A stretch of DNA of 10,799 nucleotides from CAYRUP01 sp964578975 (GTDB lineage: Bacteria > Pseudomonadota > Gammaproteobacteria > DSM-16500), in assembly GCA_964578975.1 (NCBI GenBank), contig CAZOFA010000076.1, forward strand, positions 1 to 10,799. The letters run 5' to 3'. The notes under the pieces are model-generated. The model saw nothing but the letters and a program-made list of their open reading frames with translations, had not been told where the DNA came from and did no database searches. Shown one piece after another: positions 1 to 5,996 of the stretch. A program made the translations under genes and the position numbers. Position 1 is the stretch's first letter; each line of letters opens with the position of its first letter.

Positions 1-53
1 CGAAGTGAAGGATCTCCATATATAAGGAGATCCTTCACTTCGTTCAGGATGAC
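1..53. repeat. Palindromic intergenic repeat (GGATCTCC / TTCAGGATGAC family)
   Basis: Positions 1-17 and 26-42 are perfect reverse complements (17 bp), separated by an 8-base A/T loop at 18-25. The right arm runs on into CGTTCAGGATGAC (41-53). The whole could form a long RNA hairpin. The element touches the window edge, so its left boundary is unknown. I recognise the motif type (GATCCTTCACTTCG followed by TTCAGGATGAC) as a common dispersed repeat in bacterial genomes, from memory. Its role here, whether terminator, mobile element relic or REP-like unit, is not shown. Confidence 0.85.
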
Positions 54-96
54 AAGGTAGCTTTCGCTGGCATCTAATGACATGGTTGACAGGAGT

Positions 97-125
97 GGTT
101 CAGGACGCAGGGATGGTTCAGGATG
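97..125. repeat. Two short direct repeats, decayed copies of the neighbouring repeat tail
   Basis: GGTTCAGGACG (97-107) and GGTTCAGGATG (115-125) are direct repeats with an 18-base period. They resemble the CGTTCAGGATGAC tail at 41-53 of the upstream palindrome. They are probably remnants of the same repeat family. The rest of 54-165 holds nothing else I can identify. Confidence 0.5.
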
Positions 126-169
126 ATAGAGGATGTGACAGGTTAAAAGAGTATTAATTATCTTTTTCC

Positions 170-198
170 TTGAACAGTCTATTTCTTCTGAAGATAAT
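170..198 (+). promoter_or_regulatory. Putative sigma70 promoter of the ABC transporter operon
   Basis: TTGAAC (170-175) and GATAAT (193-198) are separated by 17 bases. They match the -35 consensus at 4 of 6 and the -10 consensus at 5 of 6. Transcription would start near 205 and give a leader of about 24 bases, containing the AAGGTG ribosome binding site (218-223) of the permease gene. Read by eye; not tested. Confidence 0.5.
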
Positions 199-228
199 GC
201 GCGATAACAAAGATAAAAAGGTGTTGCT

Positions 229-1965
229 ATGATTTTTTGGCGCAATCCATTCATGACCGCATATAAGGGTCGCCTTTATCCCAATTTTTGGGACATCGTC
301 GCATTCTTTTTTGCGTTCGGCGTGATTGCGTTGTTGGCGTGGGATGCGAAGCAAATGGCTTTGCCATATCATTTGGGCGAACCTCCGCATATCTCCCTTG
401 ATCCGCGTTATCTGCCGGGTTATGCATTACGTACTGTGTTACGCATGTTGATTGCCTTGTTTTTTTCGCTGTTGTTTACCTTTGTTTTTGGAACGTGGGC
501 GGCAAAAAGCAAACGTGCAGGCCGGATTATTATTCCAATTATCGATGTCTGCCAATCGATTCCCATTCTCGGATTTTTATCGGTGGCCATTGTTGGTTTC
601 ATCGCATTGTTTCCAAATAGCATGTTGGGCCCAGAATGCGCGGCTATTTTAGCGATATTTACCTCACAAGCCTGGAATATGACATTAGGTTTTTATCAAA
701 CCGTACGCTCTGTGCCTGCCGAATTAAGAGAAGCTGCCAATATGTTCCATCTTTCTGCGTGGCAGCGTTTCTGGCGGATTGATGTACCTTATTCCATGCC
801 AGGCTTGTTGTGGAACATGATGATGTCTATGTCCGCAGGCTGGTTTTATGTCGTCGCATCGGAAGCGGTTTCGGTTTCAAATCAACAAATTTTATTGCCG
901 GGTATTGGTTCTTATATCGCATATGCGATTGAATCAATGGATATGCATGCGATTGGTTATGCCATCGTGACGATGTTGGTGGTGATTTTAATTTACGATC
1001 AATTTTTATTTCGACCGCTGGTTGCCTGGGCTGAAAAATTTAAAGCAGAACAAGTGGCAACCGAACGTGAACCGCACTCATGGGTGATTGATTTATTGCA
1101 TCGCACACGCTTGGTGCGATTTTTTGGTGGGAAGTTGAATATTTTGTTTCAGAACATCGTCAATTTTTCCTGGTTGTTATCCAAGCCACAGCAATATCAA
1201 GATCACACGGTTCGTGAACATCGAGTGATGGATAGTTTATGGAATGGATTGTTGACAGTGCTGGTGTTAGGCACGGTTATTTATTCTATTTATTTTGTTG
1301 CGCGTTATATTCCGTTGGCCTCGGTCGGGCATGTCATTTTTCTCGGTTGTATCACAGCTATCCGCGTCGTGACGTTACTTATTTTATGTTCTTTGATTTG
1401 GGTGCCGGTGGGTGTTTGGATTGGATTAAGACCGCGTATCGCGCCAGTTATCCAACCTATCGTGCAATTTCTCGCAGCATTTCCAGTCAATTTAATTTAT
1501 CCACTCGTCTTTATTTTAATTTTGAAATACAACTTAAATGTAGAAATTTGGGTAACGCCACTCATGATGTTGGGCGTACAGTGGTATGTGCTTTTCAATG
1601 TGATTGCAGGCGCTTCTGTGTTGCCGAAAGATTTGTTGCAGGTCACTGATAATTTCAGTGTGACGGGTTGGTTGCGTTGGCGCAAACTCATTTTACCAGG
1701 GATTTTTCCGTATTATATGACAGGCGCCATTACGGCAGCGGGCGGGGCCTGGAACGCGAGTATTGCAGCGGAAGTAATTAGCTGGGGAAAAAATAAATTG
1801 GCGGCTACGGGGCTGGGTGCTTATATTAGTGAGTGCATGAACAAAGGTGATTTTCTGCATATGGCGCTTGGCATTGCGGTCATGTGTATATTTGTGTTGT
1901 TATTTAATCGTCTTTTCTGGCGGCCATTGTATGCGATGGCTGAAGCGCGTTTTCAGTTAGATTGA
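229..1965 (+). CDS. ABC transporter permease, fused double domain, NitT/TauT-like
   Basis: This is a 578-residue inner-membrane protein and the probable permease of an ATP-driven importer. It has two consecutive binding-protein-dependent transport permease domains, roughly residues 60-270 and 335-570, joined by a charged linker (about 268-335). Hydrophobic segments are visible near 20-38, 67-90, 108-128, 134-152, 240-262, 338-358, 370-396, 408-432 and 543-562. The first domain has a good EAA coupling loop (E168-A169-A170 followed by the VPYSMPG stretch at 186-192). The second loop keeps the distal LILPG (487-491), but QVT at 471-473 replaces EAA. The start has AAGGTG five bases upstream; an internal ATG at codon 9 is possible but has no better site. 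The ATPase gene follows 18 bases later. Homologues are often annotated as nitrate/sulfonate/taurine permeases, but the substrate cannot be read from sequence, and no periplasmic binding protein lies in the window. Confidence 0.88.
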   Translation: MIFWRNPFMTAYKGRLYPNFWDIVAFFFAFGVIALLAWDAKQMALPYHLGEPPHISLDPRYLPGYALRTVLRMLIALFFSLLFTFVFGTWAAKSKRAGRIIIPIIDVCQSIPILGFLSVAIVGFIALFPNSMLGPECAAILAIFTSQAWNMTLGFYQTVRSVPAELREAANMFHLSAWQRFWRIDVPYSMPGLLWNMMMSMSAGWFYVVASEAVSVSNQQILLPGIGSYIAYAIESMDMHAIGYAIVTMLVVILIYDQFLFRPLVAWAEKFKAEQVATEREPHSWVIDLLHRTRLVRFFGGKLNILFQNIVNFSWLLSKPQQYQDHTVREHRVMDSLWNGLLTVLVLGTVIYSIYFVARYIPLASVGHVIFLGCITAIRVVTLLILCSLIWVPVGVWIGLRPRIAPVIQPIVQFLAAFPVNLIYPLVFILILKYNLNVEIWVTPLMMLGVQWYVLFNVIAGASVLPKDLLQVTDNFSVTGWLRWRKLILPGIFPYYMTGAITAAGGAWNASIAAEVISWGKNKLAATGLGAYISECMNKGDFLHMALGIAVMCIFVLLFNRLFWRPLYAMAEARFQLD

Positions 1966-1983
1966 GCTAGTTAGGAATTTGTT

Positions 1984-3306
1984 ATGCAAGATGTAGAAAA
2001 TAAATCTTCCGGCGCATCGCCTCTGATTGAAGTGGTGAATGTGCAAAAGAGTTATAAGACGGGCGATCGACAAGATTTGTTGGTTTTGCAAGATGTTAAT
2101 TTTCGCATGAATGAAGGCGAAATTATTGCGATTCTTGGCAAATCAGGTTCGGGCAAGTCGACATTGTTGCGCATTTTAGCGGGACTGGTGCAGCCAAGTT
2201 CCGGAAATGTTTTGTATCGCGGCAAGCCGGTTGGTGGTCCCGTGCGCGGCATTTCTATGGTTTTCCAAAATTTTGCATTATTGCCTTGGCTCACGGTGTT
2301 AGAAAATGTGGAATTGGGATTAGAAGCGTTGGGCGTGGGTCGTGAAGAACGCCGTGAGCGTGCGTTGAAGGCGATTGACACGATTGGTTTAGACGGATTT
2401 GAAACGGCATTCCCAAAAGAATTATCGGGCGGCATGCGTCAGCGGGTTGGTTTTGCGCGTGCGCTTGTGGTGAATCCGGATGTGTTGTTGATGGATGAAC
2501 CTTTTTCTGCATTGGATGTATTAACCGCAGATAACTTGAAAAGTGACTTACTGGATTTATGGCAAACCAAAAAAACCGGCATTCACGGTATTTTGTTTGT
2601 AACGCATAACATTGAAGAAGCGGCGTTGCTGGCGGATCGCATTATTATTTTTAACAGTAATCCAGGTTCAATTCGTGGCGAACTTAAGGTGACACTGAAT
2701 CATCCGCGCAGTGATTTGGATCCACGTTTTCGTAATCAGGTAGATCGTGTTTATACGTTGATGACAACTCAATTAAGTCTGGAACAAACCGGTGCGGAAG
2801 ATCATCCAGCCATTGATCTCGGCTATCGTTTACCTGAAGCGAGTGTTGCGGAAGTTACTGGATTATTGGAAACACTCAACGCGCCAGAAACCGAGGGCAA
2901 AATGGATTTGCCGGTCGTGGCAGAAACGTTGATGTTGGATATCGACGAATTATTTCCGCTGACTGAATTGCTGGAAATATTACACTTTGCAAAAGTGTCA
3001 AAAGGTGACATCACCATTACTGACGCGGGCAAGGCATTTGTTGAAGCGGATATTTTGGAACGTAAAAAAATCTTTTTGGAATGTTTAAAACAGTATGTGC
3101 CACTGGCGCGTTACATCTATGATCAATTGTATCGCCATCCACGTCATCGCGCATTGGAAGAAAATTTCTTGTCGTTGCTTGAAGATTATTTAACAGAAAA
3201 AGAAGCGGCGCGCGTGTTGAGCACGGTGATTGAGTGGGGGCGTTATGCGGAATTGTTTGCGTATGATTATAATGCGGGTGTGTTGAGTTTGGAAAATCCG
3301 AATTAG
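1984..3306 (+). CDS. ABC transporter ATP-binding protein with C-terminal AAA-associated domain
   Basis: This 440-residue cytoplasmic ATPase should energise the permease encoded just upstream. The nucleotide-binding domain (about residues 14-260) is complete: Walker A GKSGSGKST (52-60), Q-loop Gln95, signature LSGGMRQR (147-154), Walker B VLLMDEP (167-173) with the D-loop SALD (175-178), and switch His208. The PWLTVLENV and LLPW features are typical of the nitrate/taurine (SsuB/TauB-like) subfamily. Residues from about 305 to 435 form an extra domain that I recognise as the AAA-associated C-terminal domain (Pfam AAA_assoc_C type). It includes DLPVVAETLMLDIDELFPL and a conserved-looking EWGRYAELFAYD near 417-428. 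The role of that domain is not established; a regulatory function is a guess. The start is supported by TAGGA (1972-1976) seven bases upstream. A repeat begins nine bases after the stop. Confidence 0.92.
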   Translation: MQDVENKSSGASPLIEVVNVQKSYKTGDRQDLLVLQDVNFRMNEGEIIAILGKSGSGKSTLLRILAGLVQPSSGNVLYRGKPVGGPVRGISMVFQNFALLPWLTVLENVELGLEALGVGREERRERALKAIDTIGLDGFETAFPKELSGGMRQRVGFARALVVNPDVLLMDEPFSALDVLTADNLKSDLLDLWQTKKTGIHGILFVTHNIEEAALLADRIIIFNSNPGSIRGELKVTLNHPRSDLDPRFRNQVDRVYTLMTTQLSLEQTGAEDHPAIDLGYRLPEASVAEVTGLLETLNAPETEGKMDLPVVAETLMLDIDELFPLTELLEILHFAKVSKGDITITDAGKAFVEADILERKKIFLECLKQYVPLARYIYDQLYRHPRHRALEENFLSLLEDYLTEKEAARVLSTVIEWGRYAELFAYDYNAGVLSLENPN

Positions 3307-3315
3307 GTACTTGTG

Positions 3316-3353
3316 CCCTTCGAGACGCGCTGCGCGCTCCTCAGGGCGAACGG
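3316..3353 (+). repeat. REP-like hairpin repeat, CCCTTCGAGAC family
   Basis: CCCTTCGAGAC at the left and CTCCTCAGGGCGAACGG at the right flank a GC-rich centre in which CGCGC pairs with GCGCG. The outer parts also pair (CCCT with AGGG, GAG with CTC), so one copy folds into an imperfect hairpin. The same ends occur at 7477-7572 around a different central stem. It starts nine bases after the stop of the ABC ATPase gene, where it could act on the 3' end of that transcript. Confidence 0.85.
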
Positions 3354-3363
3354 TTACAGATAG

Positions 3364-3384
3364 CTGCGCGCTCCTCAGGGCGAA
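3364..3384 (+). repeat. Partial direct copy of the REP-like repeat
   Basis: Positions 3364-3384 duplicate 3330-3350 exactly (21 bases, starting CTGCGCGCTCC and ending AGGGCGAA), with a period of 34. The CCCTTCGAGAC half is missing. It looks like a truncated tandem copy, or local duplication within the repeat cluster. A run of ten A follows at 3389-3399, interrupted only at its edges. Confidence 0.8.
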
Positions 3385-3437
3385 AACTAAAAAAAAAAAT
3401 ACCCCAAAAAAATGCGCAAAGCAAAATGATAACAATA

Positions 3438-3518
3438 NNNNNNNNNNCCCCCCCCCCCCCCCCCCCGCCCCCCCCCCCCCCCCCCGCCCCCCCCCCCCCC
3501 CGCCCCCCCCCCCCCCCC
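3438..3518. other. Assembly gap (10 N) followed by poly-C run
   Basis: Ten N (3438-3447) are followed by about 71 bases that are all C except single G at 3467, 3486 and 3502. Immediately to the right is the end of an inverted REP-like repeat. Read on the other strand, this is a read that enters the repeat and turns into poly-G, the known dark-cycle artefact of two-colour Illumina chemistry. I treat it as sequencing or scaffolding error and not as real DNA. The true sequence and length of this interval are unknown. Confidence 0.85.
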
Positions 3519-3531
3519 GCGTCTCGAAGGG
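3519..3531 (-). repeat. End of an inverted REP-like repeat, CCCTTCGAGACGC
   Basis: This is the reverse complement of the start of the repeat at 3316 (13 bases: CCCTTCGAGACGC). With 3316-3353 it suggests that an inverted pair once spanned this gap, as at 7477-7572. The rest of this copy is lost in the poly-C/N stretch. It lies four bases after the stop codon of the FUSC-like gene. Confidence 0.75.
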
Positions 3532-3535
3532 CATA

Positions 3536-4579
3536 TCAAAGCAAAATTATCAACTGATTCAATCGCGCCACCAAAATATCCGCACAAAATAAAAATCCAT
3601 CAAAATAAATTTTTTGCTCTGACGTGAGCGACGATAATGCTATTTTAAGCGGTGCGGTATTCGGCACAAAAATCGTTTCTATGCGTTTTTTCTCAAGACA
3701 TTCGGCGATTTTTTCCAGGGCTAAACTAATCTTGTGATGAAATTCCAGCACCGCCGAAATTTTACAAATAATTTTCTGCGTGTCTGCATTCGCATGATAT
3801 GCATGATGCATGAAAATAATGCTACGTAGAATTTCTTTTTCGAGCCACAGCGATTCTTGAAATTGATGCAAGTGGAATGATTTGCCAAAGCTTTCGCGCT
3901 TTGCTTCACTCGCGAGTTTACGTTGAGCGATTAGTGATTTGACAATGGCTTCATCTAAATTTTGTAATTGATTAATTTCACCCATCTGATGTTGATCGGA
4001 AAAAATCGTATCGTAAAACGTGCGCAGTTGCCGAATGGTCATGCTTTGATTGCGGCGTAAATGACTCATTGCCTGGATCGGTAAAATAAATTGTGACACC
4101 GTGGCGGCAATTAAAATGCCTAAACAAATTTCAATAAACCGTTCGATCCCAGCAATGATCTGCGGATTTTGTCCGACCAGAATAATCGCAACGGTCACAA
4201 CGCCCAGTGTGCCTGATTCACTATAACTTTTATCGCTGGTGGCAATAAAACTAAATAACATCGCGGAAAGCGCGACCACAAAAATATTAATGACAGGATT
4301 GGGACCAAATAAAAAAATGGTTGAGATCGCAATCATCGCGCCCGCCAATGTGCCGAGAAAGCGCATATACGATTTTTGCATCATACTGCCGACATTAATT
4401 TGAGCGCACATGACAACCAAGGTTGTAATCACAATCCATTGATCAGCAGTCACATACACATATTTTGTCACGAGAAATGCAATGAGACAGGCAATCGCAG
4501 TTTTAATGCTGTGAATTAAACGATCATTATCGAGCAGGGTGACGGGTATTTTGACGAGGTTCATAGGCATAAACCACAT
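3536..4579 (-). CDS. FUSC-like six-helix membrane protein
   Basis: This 347-residue protein has about six transmembrane helices in its N-terminal half (near residues 24-43, 47-62, 73-91, 94-113, 122-136, 142-167). A soluble, mostly helical C-terminal region of about 180 residues follows. The arrangement, with the first-helix stretch KTAIACLIAFLVTKY and the DQWIVITTLVVM helix followed by a small loop (INVGSMMQKSYMRFLGTLAGA), is typical of the FUSC/aromatic acid exporter family (fusaric acid resistance-like). Such proteins are thought to take part in efflux, but the substrate here is unknown. Family members often have a duplicated 6+6 helix plan; this one is a single half. The start is uncertain: ATG codons at residues 1, 4 and 6 (4579, 4570, 4564) all lack a strong ribosome binding site. 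It is divergent from the LRR-like gene at 4693. Confidence 0.75.
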   Translation of the reverse strand: MWFMPMNLVKIPVTLLDNDRLIHSIKTAIACLIAFLVTKYVYVTADQWIVITTLVVMCAQINVGSMMQKSYMRFLGTLAGAMIAISTIFLFGPNPVINIFVVALSAMLFSFIATSDKSYSESGTLGVVTVAIILVGQNPQIIAGIERFIEICLGILIAATVSQFILPIQAMSHLRRNQSMTIRQLRTFYDTIFSDQHQMGEINQLQNLDEAIVKSLIAQRKLASEAKRESFGKSFHLHQFQESLWLEKEILRSIIFMHHAYHANADTQKIICKISAVLEFHHKISLALEKIAECLEKKRIETIFVPNTAPLKIALSSLTSEQKIYFDGFLFCADILVARLNQLIILL

Positions 4580-4638
4580 TAAAAATAATAAGTTAACAGC
4601 TGAGGTGCGAAGAGTCGAAAACTGTACATAATTTGTGT

Positions 4639-4667
4639 AGTATAATGGAGAAATTACTAATCCACAA
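4639..4667 (-). promoter_or_regulatory. Putative promoter of the FUSC-like gene
   Basis: On the minus strand, TTGTGG (4662-4667) and TATACT (4639-4644) are separated by 17 bases. They match the -35 consensus at 3 of 6 and the -10 consensus at 5 of 6. The -10 overlaps the + strand TATAAT at 4641-4646, so the two divergent genes may compete for polymerase. Confidence 0.35.
4641..4646 (+). promoter_or_regulatory. Consensus -10 box for the LRR-like gene
   Basis: TATAAT is perfect, but no good -35 lies 16-18 bases upstream, so an activator may be needed or the match may be chance. Transcription would begin near 4653, upstream of the ribosome binding site at 4679-4690. This supports the ATG at 4693 as start over the TTG at 4633 and the ATG at 4645, which overlap or precede this box. 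Confidence 0.4.
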
Positions 4668-4692
4668 ATGTTACTTTTGGAGTGGGGTGGAC

Positions 4693-5262
4693 ATGCAGTG
4701 TGTGATTAGACCCGATAATTGTAACCAAATTTTGCGGCAAATACGCCAGTCTAACGATAGTGTATTTAATTTTTCTGGCACTAATTTTGCGGAACTGGGG
4801 CATCAAAATGTGATGAACATTTTCGCGGCCCTGAGCGGTAAAGAGCGCTTCAAACTCATCTTAAATGATTGCACCATCGAAATGCGCCAAAATGATCGTC
4901 AGTATGTTGAAACATTGACATTAGGCTTGTCGACGACACATCAAATTGAAACATTCGAATTAAAACGTCCGGTTACCTCTGAAGCAATGTTACTTAAAAT
5001 TGCCATGAGTTTGTCGAGGAATCATGAAATTAAAAGTATTCATGTTGATGGGTATAAACCGGCACCCGACAGTGGCGTGAAAGTGATTCCATCTGAGGTG
5101 CGTCGTGTTTTGCAAAGCCATAAAAAAGCTGAATTAGTTTATATTGATGGACTGGATGCATTAAGAAGTGTTTCATCTTTTTTCCAACCAGCCGCTAATC
5201 AAACGCACTTGGATATCCCGCCTCTGCAAGTGAAAGCAGGTAAATCATCAAGACGACCGTAA
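4693..5262 (+). CDS. Small LRR-like protein of unknown function
   Basis: I do not recognise this 189-residue protein from a named family. It has about four units of 28-33 residues, each a short beta-like strand followed by a helix. They begin at VFNFSG (24), FKLILNDC (53), IETFELK (85), IKSIHVDG (113) and AELVYIDG (146). Each helix ends in a short polar stretch (SGKER, STTHQ, SRNHE, QSHKK). This spacing resembles ribonuclease-inhibitor-type leucine-rich repeats. There is no signal peptide or membrane segment. The C-terminus is basic (KSSRRP). I chose the ATG at 4693 because GGAGTGGGGTGG (4679-4690) precedes it; upstream in-frame TTG and ATG codons would add 20 and 16 residues. LRR proteins in host-associated bacteria are often secreted effectors, but nothing here proves that. 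Being a repeat protein is moderately supported; its function is unknown. Confidence 0.6.
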   Translation: MQCVIRPDNCNQILRQIRQSNDSVFNFSGTNFAELGHQNVMNIFAALSGKERFKLILNDCTIEMRQNDRQYVETLTLGLSTTHQIETFELKRPVTSEAMLLKIAMSLSRNHEIKSIHVDGYKPAPDSGVKVIPSEVRRVLQSHKKAELVYIDGLDALRSVSSFFQPAANQTHLDIPPLQVKAGKSSRRP

Positions 5263-5288
5263 CACTCTCGTTATTGCGGCGCAGTTTT

Positions 5289-5374
5289 TCGTCATTGCGA
5301 GGAGCGCAGCGACGAAGCAATCCAGGTTTTGGTCGGCACGAAAACCTGGATTGCTTCGCTACGCTCGCAATGAC
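5289..5374. repeat. Inverted pair of TCATTGCGAGGAGCG-type repeats
   Basis: The left arm (5289-5330) starts TCGTCATTGCGAGGAGCG and ends AAGCAATCCAGGTTTT. The right arm (5341-5376) is its reverse complement, apart from about six bases missing in the middle. The arms are separated by ten bases (GGTCGGCACG). The element lies between convergent genes (LRR-like and dps), so a transcript from either side would form a large hairpin and could terminate. I recognise the TCATTGCGAGGAGCG motif from memory as a dispersed repeat found in many bacteria. Confidence 0.9.
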
Positions 5375-5402
5375 GAGAGGGAGTGCTCGCAATGACGAGA
5401 GG
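5363..5402. repeat. Short tandem duplication GCTCGCAATGACGAGAGG
   Basis: The 18-base unit occurs at 5363-5380 and again at 5385-5402, with a 22-base period. The first copy is the outer end of the right arm of the inverted repeat pair. The second ends six bases from the dps stop codon. This is local duplication at the repeat edge. Confidence 0.85.
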
Positions 5403-5408
5403 CAGCGC

Positions 5409-5852
5409 TTAGCAAGAACTCCGCAACATCCACGCTGTTTTTTGATGCACTTCCGTACGATTAATGAGTAAATCTAACGTGCCTTCATCTTTCGCGTTTT
5501 GCGCGACTTGCATCAATGATTCAATGTGTTTAATCACCGCTTCGTGATCGTGTAATAATTTTTTTACCATCTCTAGCGCCGCAGGTGGCGGGCTTTCTTC
5601 TTTGATCGATGTCAATTTTTGAAATTCGGTAAATGAACCGGGTGCAATTGCGCCGAGGGCGCGAATTCGCTCAGCAATTTCATCGACCGCAGCCGCTAAT
5701 TCGACATATTCTTCTTCAAACATGCGATGCAGAGAATGAAAATGCGGACCGGTGACATTCCAGTGGAAATATTGCGTTTTGAGATAGAGCGTATAAGTAT
5801 CGGCGAGTAATTTTGACAGGCCTTCTGCCATTTGTGAGGTAGAGTTTTTCAT
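5409..5852 (-). CDS. dps: Dps-family ferritin-like DNA-protection/iron-storage protein
   Basis: This 147-residue protein belongs to the Dps/ferritin-like superfamily, which forms twelve-subunit shells that oxidise Fe2+ with peroxide and store it. The ferroxidase ligands are visible with family spacing: His30 in YFHWN, His42 in HSLHRMFEEE, Glu46, Asp57 and Glu61 in VDEIAERI. The KTAWMLR motif near the C-terminus is also typical. There is no long lysine-rich N-terminal tail, so direct DNA binding is doubtful; it may mainly detoxify iron and peroxide. The start at 5852 is fixed by AGGAG (5861-5865) eight bases upstream. A GTG 17 codons further up is in frame but has no such site and would lie over the promoter. 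The protein ends SSC, with an unusual terminal cysteine. It is divergent from the helical orphan gene. Confidence 0.9.
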   Translation of the reverse strand: MKNSTSQMAEGLSKLLADTYTLYLKTQYFHWNVTGPHFHSLHRMFEEEYVELAAAVDEIAERIRALGAIAPGSFTEFQKLTSIKEESPPPAALEMVKKLLHDHEAVIKHIESLMQVAQNAKDEGTLDLLINRTEVHQKTAWMLRSSC

Positions 5853-5891
5853 CAGCTGCACTCCTGTGAACAATCGATGGTATAGCACGCA

Positions 5892-5920
5892 ATTATAATA
5901 CACTCCGCTTTTTTTGAAAA
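5892..5920 (-). promoter_or_regulatory. Putative dps promoter
   Basis: On the minus strand, TTTTCA (5915-5920) and a perfect TATAAT (5892-5897) are separated by 17 bases. Transcription would start near 5885 and give a leader of about 30 bases with the AGGAG site. I see no clear OxyR or Fur operator, though both often control dps genes. Confidence 0.5.
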
Positions 5921-5996
5921 ATGATATTGCCTTAATGATTCCTTAAGCTTTGAGCGGGTAAGTTAATATTTGTTGACCATCAAGGAGGATCGATCT

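Noticed and set aside
1239..1649. 136-codon frame inside the permease gene
   Set aside because: It is an out-of-frame shadow of a clear membrane protein with conserved motifs in the main frame.
3448..3518. Possible G-quadruplex or homopolymer phase-variation tract
   Set aside because: The run adjoins an N gap and has scattered single errors, as expected of poly-G read tails. No gene start or promoter uses it in a way typical of phase variation.
3190..3592. Proline-rich and glycine-rich open frames through the poly-C stretch
   Set aside because: They exist only because of the C run and the N gap, which look like a sequencing artefact, and they overlap real gene ends.
4633..4692. TTG (4633) or ATG (4645) as start of the LRR-like gene
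   Set aside because: Both overlap the -10 box, and neither has a ribosome binding site; the ATG at 4693 has one.
5289..5402. Possible small CRISPR array
   Set aside because: The units are inverted arms plus one short tandem copy, not several direct repeats with unique spacers, and no cas gene is present.
5195..5471. Two open frames (one per strand) across the TCATTGCGAGGAGCG repeat
   Set aside because: They are translations of the repeat and overlap the LRR-like and dps gene ends. No ribosome binding site supports them.
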